A DNA stretch of 64,000 bases. Origin: Blasia pusilla (taxonomy: Eukaryota > Marchantiophyta > Marchantiopsida > Blasiales). This document shows, one piece after another, positions 59,100 through 64,000 of this stretch. A program made the translations under genes and the position numbers. Under the pieces are notes generated by a model. That model worked only from the letters and a program-made list of their open reading frames with translations. It was not told the origin of the DNA and searched no databases. The stretch is from contig CM114271.1 of the NCBI GenBank assembly GCA_050084515.1, positions 54,002,001-54,066,000 on the forward strand, written 5' to 3'. Each line of letters opens with the position of its first letter. The stretch's first letter is position 1.

Positions 59100-60358
59100 T
59101 ATTTGGTTTGTTAGGCGACCCATCACCTCCCAACATAATCTTAATGGCATTCCTATCACCTACTCTAGATAATGCAAGATATAGTTGACCATGGAAAACA
59201 CATTTCTTGGCAAGTTTAATCCTATATTTTATAAAGTTTGCATGACCTTATGACTTATAAGCAAAGGCTGGCCAAATAGAGAATTGGAATCTCCTCAAAT
59301 GAAATCGTAAGTCAAAGTTAGATGTAATTGAAGGAATATATGGAATGAAAATTCAATCCCTATGTTCTTCCCAGTCTTAATCTCTTTATCTATAAAAGAC
59401 CATGAAAGGCCACGAACTACCAATCCAGTGTCGCGTGATTATCCTTTTGACTCATTCATATTCCATAGAAGTATGGTTGGAGCACCAATTTTCAAGGTAA
59501 GAGAATAAGGAGGCAAATTGGAAGAGAGACATATTTTCAAGAACTCAATTGGATAGACACAACTCATGTCATCATCTAGGATGGACTCATAACTTAAGTG
59601 TGTGCATTCTTGCATACACAACATATGTAAAAAAACAAAAAAACAAAAGAGACATCATGAATTGGAAAAGATATAAACAAATAGAAGATTAAGAAATATG
59701 AATGATTACAAAGTATCTCTCTATTGAATCAAGACATAATCTCAACATTGATGGCATTAATATCTTGGTTTCTCAAAAATAATGGTATCACTAAAACATA
59801 TTTTCGAACATATGAGAAAGAGATCGTATATAGTGTCAATGAGATCATTGATCTTGTTAGTCTTACAAACCATATTTCCAAGTTATTCAATGATGTTTCT
59901 TCTAAGTGAAGGTGATGCGATAAACAAACTTTTTTAGCCTCCAACAACCAATCATTAAAAGCTATTTGTTGAATATTTTCATCCCCTTCCAAATTATGCA
60001 CTATCATATTTTTTTGAGTTTCAAGATCGTAACGTGAGACCATAACTGTGATCTTTTGACGTATCTTGAACAATGTTTGGTCGTTGGCCATGATAAACCA
60101 TAAGAAGAACTTATCAATAATCACCACTAATGATAATAAGATTCCTTCTAAATGACATATCCCATAATTTTAAAGAGACAGCCCTACAATATTTTGTAGA
60201 GTTCGATTCACTACCTCAAAGGTGTCATCATGAGTCATAAGTGCCTCACCCCAAATGATCAATGTTTCCTTCTGGATAGTCCATGCCTCATTATTTTTGA
60301 TATAGACCCAACATATGCAACTCTCATCGAGATTTAGAGTAATCTCATAACACAAGTG
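59100..60358 (-). pseudogene. Helitron helicase fragment H3
   Basis: On minus from 60358: ITLNLDESCICW, KETLIIWGEALMTHDDTFEV (about 60205-60265; Walker B normally DEAPM, here GEALM), a 132-codon frame (60127-59729) with FNDWLLEAKK and LLFLRNQDINAINVEIMS-like text, then VYPIEFLKICLSSNLPPYSL and KIGAPTILLWNMNESKG (59440-59540), and a decayed C-terminus to about 59100. It is the same family as H1 (MTH..TFEV). The Walker A and Rep parts are absent, and the left-hand copia element abuts it. Confidence 0.8.
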
Positions 60359-60379
60359 AGGAATGTAGAAATTTTGCTA

Positions 60380-60678
60380 AAGAAGCATAACTGATAGGAT
60401 ACGACTCTCACACTCACACACTACCATGGAGAAGAAAATTTTACAATGAGATAATGAATGGAGGTTGATCCCCTTCGTAATTACATAGGGTATGTACAAA
60501 AAACTCTAATCCTAATCCTAACCATAGTCTTGAGTTAACCTAATCATGATAAACTAACCATAATTAAGATACTCATGCTTAACTAACTAACCAATTTTAA
60601 GCTTTTCTACTTCGTGTGAGTATCAAATGTAGCAGTTTATGTGTCCCATGAAGTTGTTTAGAACTCTGTCTTCAATAC
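60380..60678 (-). repeat. C2 3' LTR
   Basis: Reverse complement matches the C1 LTRs ('tagcagtttatg' / 'tagtctcga'-type blocks, TATA-like 'ccctatgtaattacg'). It is preceded on minus by the purine tract gagcttgagggagag. Confidence 0.8.
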
Positions 60679-61230
60679 TCTCCCTCAAGCTCATACCAAT
60701 ATTTCTAACACGTAAATCATTTCTTAACATCTCAAACTTATCTCTAAACAAAACATGTGTATAAATATAAATAATTTGTTGATCTATATTTATATACACA
60801 AGATCAAATTCTCGAGCAAGCACTTTCTCTCTGATAAAATGGAAGTGCATCTTAACATACTTTGTTTGAGCATAAAATACACGGTTTTTAGCAAGCTTGA
60901 TGCTACTAATATTGCATGCATATACTATACTATATCCTATATTACTCATACCAATCCCAACAAGTAATCGATGAAGCCATACCGATTCACATGTTGCATT
61001 GATTACTCATATGTACTCAACCTCTATTGAAGATAAAGCAAATGAAGGTTGCTTCTTTGAAGCCCAACTCATAACTGCTTTTCCCAAGATAAATGAATAA
61101 CCAAATGTGGAATGTCTATCAGACACACTTCCTACCCAATCACCATCTATGAATATCTATAATTGTAAGCTCGGAGAAGGTTTCCAAAGGTTCTACGAGA
61201 TCTTGTTCCTTTGGTTGTCATAGTCTGGTC
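60679..61230 (-). pseudogene. C2 RNase H
   Basis: On minus the C-terminal frame (60949-60623) has KYVKMHFHFIREKVLAREFD and LFRDKFEMLRNDLRVRNIG, homologous to C1 45650-45830. Upstream, 61195-61000 holds a decayed RNase H with a 'GVGS..DR' type block. Confidence 0.75.
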
Positions 61231-62551
61231 ATCCATTACTTAAATGAATCAATCATATGTCCTAAACTTCACCTAATAACCTTGTTTAACTTTTTGTCCT
61301 GCGAAATTAAAATTTCTTTTAGTAGTAGGAATATAGAGAATATTTCCAAGAGCACAAAGATCATTTGATGATATTGGAACTTTACTAGTATGCGTGATAT
61401 GATGCTGGGTATTATCACTTGTAAGCACTATTACAAGATTTCTAATCAACTCTATACTAATGAATCATTTAGCTTGTAACGTTATGTGATTTTATGCACT
61501 ATAGTCGATTTTCCAATCGGTCTTTGAGTCTTTCTTGATCATTGCTCTCATATGATAACTCATGACCAAGAGATGCTCAATTTATTAAAGTTGTTTTTCT
61601 TTATAGTGCCTTTGGTGTTGTTGCTCTATATATATATATATTTTTGTAAGGATTCTTCTATTATTATTTTTGACTTCTCATTGAAATAAAACCTTGCATT
61701 AGTGATCCTTTATCCCATAAAAATTGCACGATTTATAGACCCTTTGTTGTTGACCTCAATCCCAACGGTTTCCACCATCACCATCTTGTGATTGTGTATG
61801 GTACTGGTTGATAGTTGATTAAGTAAATTTATGTTGACTATCTCTTCCTCCATATGTTTGATATCCACCACGACCACGGAAGCTTCCACCACGACCTTTG
61901 TCTTTGTTTGGTCCATTATCTATAAGTAGCGCACTCTCTTATATATTATGCAAGCTATTGCTACCTACAAAGCGCATTTCTTTAGTAATTAATAGTGGGA
62001 CTAACTCTTCAAACGTTGGATATTTCTCTCTCACATAAATAGAGGTGTCAAAATACTTGAAATCTTTTGGAAGGCCTTGAAGAGTGAACAAAATATATAA
62101 GATCATCGTCTTCTATAGTCACTCTAATGTTATTCAATTGATCAACAATATGTACTGTGTCACCTTTTGGTTTGGCCTCATCACTTGCAACAAGCTTATA
62201 AATTTCTTGATTCGTGAGAAATTTTTTCCTTTGAAACTTCTAGACATTATATTGTGCTTATCTAGCTTCTCGATGCGTTGATTGTTAAGGAACACTCTAT
62301 GAAGAACGTCCTTACTCAAAAAAATCTTAATTTCAAACTCTCCACTGCTCCAATTGAAACATAGACCATTTCTACATAAAAATCGTAAAAAATCAACCAA
62401 TTGAATGGAATAACTAATCAAAATTGGCCTATAGAGAGCAAACTACATAACTTTCCTTCACTAATTACACTTTCTTAAATTTGGTATTGCAAGACCTTAT
62501 AATGGTATGTCGAATGATTTTGGATGCATTGGAAAGCTATCAATGAGCTCT
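61231..62551 (-). pseudogene. C2 gag and protease
   Basis: Protease: D-Y-S-A-stop-N-H-I (about 61485-61515), with HTSKVPISSNDLCALGNILY and VPT following (about 61320-61400). Gag: 61916-61710 (VVVEASVVVVDIKHMEEEIV) and 62421-62134 with RSFKGKNFSRIKKFISLLQV, parallel to C1. Confidence 0.7.
61627..61641. repeat. (TA)n in C2 gag
   Basis: Short TA dinucleotide run absent from the corresponding part of C1. Confidence 0.7.
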
Positions 62552-62904
62552 TAAAGACGGTAAAAATAATTCTTTGCTACTATTATTTTTGACATGGATC
62601 TTGATTTCTGAATCGATCGGGAAGCCCTACAAAATGCCTCTAAAGTTTTATCATCGTCACAACTCCACCTCAAAATCTTCTCGCATTGAGCTATGATTGA
62701 AATTTTCTTTTCCCAAACTATAATTTTGCCTCCCCTTGCCTCTCTTCTCTTAAACAAAAATATTTTCAATTGATGATCTTCAATCTCTTTGATACTATAA
62801 AGGAAATTTCCAAAGAAGCGTAATAAATAGGATACGTCTCTCACACCACCATGGAGAACAATTTTGCAATGATAGAATGAGTGGATGCTTTTCGCGAACC
62901 TCCT

Positions 62905-63508
62905 AACCAAACAGACGCCAAGCAAAATATCAGAACTCTAGTGTGCTTAGGCTACAATGATTGCGCTTTAGAGAGGTCTCTTGGAAAATTCCAAGAGACG
63001 AAACACATAATAGAGTTTAATTTGTGTGTTTAATCTGTTTATGGTTGCGACTAGGAAACCATGACCAAACTTGAGCCAAGAATTGAGATGAGTTTAGTCT
63101 AGGAAGGTTAGTTGCCAAAGAGGTGAGAACCACTTTTGGAACAAGACGAGCGTTGGGGGATTTCGACTGTATTTCAGACCATAAAATTTAGTCCCAATTT
63201 GGGTTTGGAACAAGTAAGATGGCGTTGGAAAGCCTATGTCAAGAAAATTACAACGCATCAAAGATCTCAGAAAACGCTTAAGCACAGCTTGAGACATTAG
63301 CCAAAAATGATTGTAAGAGGAGTCAGGTTGAGGGCCAATTTGAGGGACCCGACTATCTTTCCCTAAAGTAAGGTGGAGTGTCTCCAAGGATTTTGGGAAC
63401 ACGAACCCCACTTTGAGCGCCAAACGACGTCTCAAGGGCACAGGATGGAACGAGAGTTTGGCGTTAGAACTCGAAACCCAAACTTGATCCAAGGGAGTGG
63501 ATTTCACC
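62905..63508. repeat. LTR-like repeat, copy 2 (partner at 6785-7445)
   Basis: Same orientation and order of blocks as copy 1. It begins soon after the C2 LTR remnant and ends at 'gggagtggatttc'. If the adjacent chromodomain belongs to the same element, this is its 3' LTR on minus. Confidence 0.65.
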
Positions 63509-63869
63509 GTCTAGTGTATCATGAATGACATCACCACAAGCCCCAAAAGATAATAATCTTCCGCGTCGACGTTAGTGCAAGCCGGAATGTTAGTATTTGA
63601 ACACTTGGTCTTGATCCAGGTGCCTTATCCGAATACAAACTCTCACCTCAAATACTCATTATTTGCCTCTTTGACCTACATACTAAGCATATGAAAAACT
63701 ACTAATTGCCATGCACTACCATTTTTAAATTGCAATTACTAGCATCAAATATCCAAATCCATGGATTTTTATTGAAACAACTAAACTTTTATAGTTACAA
63801 CGGGTTTGTGGCGCAAGCTTCCTCATCACAAGTTATGTCCTTTGCTTCATCATGTACTAACATATATGC
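63509..63869. other. Short untranslated-like stretch next to a chromodomain
   Basis: No coding signal. On minus it would be the 3' untranslated part of the chromovirus at the window edge. Confidence 0.4.
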
Positions 63870-64000
63870 TTATCTTGCATCCATCTGAAGGCTCGTAACG
63901 CCTCTTATGCGTGTTTCAAATATGCCTCCGCAATCCAAGTCGCCTCTTTCATATGGTAGCCTTTCTACTTGACCAAGTAGTCGTACTTGGTGGCTCTATG
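63870..64000 (-). pseudogene. Chromovirus chromodomain fragment (runs off window)
   Basis: On minus from 64000: ATKYDYLVK, stop, KGYHMKEATWIAEAYLKH, then EALRAF. This is the chromodomain pattern YLV-K-W-K-G-Y..EATW...L found at the end of Ty3 chromovirus integrases, which binds methylated H3. The TAG (63966-63964 on minus) replaces the expected TGG of the aromatic cage. The rest of pol should lie beyond 64000. Confidence 0.75.

Larger units (their letters stand above)
60380..62890 (-). mobile_element. Ty1-copia element C2, internally deleted
   Basis: A minus-strand relative of C1. The 3' LTR is at about 60380-60678 and the 5' LTR remnant at about 62800-62890. A decayed primer-binding site (agtatcaaag on minus, about 62790) follows the 5' LTR. 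Gag (62551-61710) and protease (61530-61230) are present, and the sequence then runs directly into RNase H at about 61195. Integrase and reverse transcriptase have been deleted. Confidence 0.8.

Noticed and set aside
63094-63507. 137-codon minus frame, similar to frames at 6996-7497
   Set aside because: The similarity is that of a non-coding LTR-like DNA repeat; the frames are not kept across the 35-base insertion in the other copy.

Overview
The window looks like a nuclear genome segment from a land plant, most likely a bryophyte such as a moss. Evidence: an intron-containing SNU13 gene of plant type, TTTAGGG-type telomere-like repeats, and decayed Helitron, Ty3 and Ty1-copia elements of plant type. 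One Ty3 family carries a PHD finger after its integrase. The species is not determined. There is no bacterial-style operon, CRISPR array or phage.

Only one intact, recognisable gene is present: SNU13 (the 15.5K / NHP2-like U4 snRNA-binding protein), plus strand, about 20731-22256, four or five exons. It lies in a GC- and CpG-rich island (about 19660-24900). Two more GC-rich islands (about 32990-35640 and 50900-54350) look gene-like, with good splice sites and CpG-rich leaders, but I cannot name a product.

Layout. 1-5760: a Helitron Rep/helicase gene whose Rep segment is inverted, then a second Helitron tail. 5750-18710: several decayed Ty3 elements, including a chromovirus RNase H-integrase piece, a gag-protease unit between LTR-like repeats, a minus-strand Ty3 pol ending in a PHD finger, and a plus-strand tail of the same family. 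18710-24900: SNU13 island. 24900-32990: AT-rich, with hAT-like MITEs, a telomere-like tract and a perfect hairpin. 32990-35640: possible gene of unknown function. 35800-41500: MITEs, a Ty3 LTR fragment and an unidentified protein-like stretch. 41525-46155: a Ty1-copia element with both LTRs and a primer-binding site. 46437-46714: a MITE. 46720-50900: AT-rich, few signals. 50900-54350: third GC-rich island. 54350-59100: AT-rich. 59100-62890: a minus-strand Helitron helicase fragment abutting a deleted minus-strand copia element. 62905-64000: an LTR-like repeat and a chromodomain fragment.

The mobile-element genes are all broken. Many stops sit where a Trp, Gln or Arg codon is expected, as C-to-T decay of methylated DNA would produce. 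The GC-rich islands keep their CpG. The most unusual points are the inverted Rep segment, the PHD-tailed Ty3 family in two orientations, and a six-copy hAT-like MITE family whose target duplications can be read directly.
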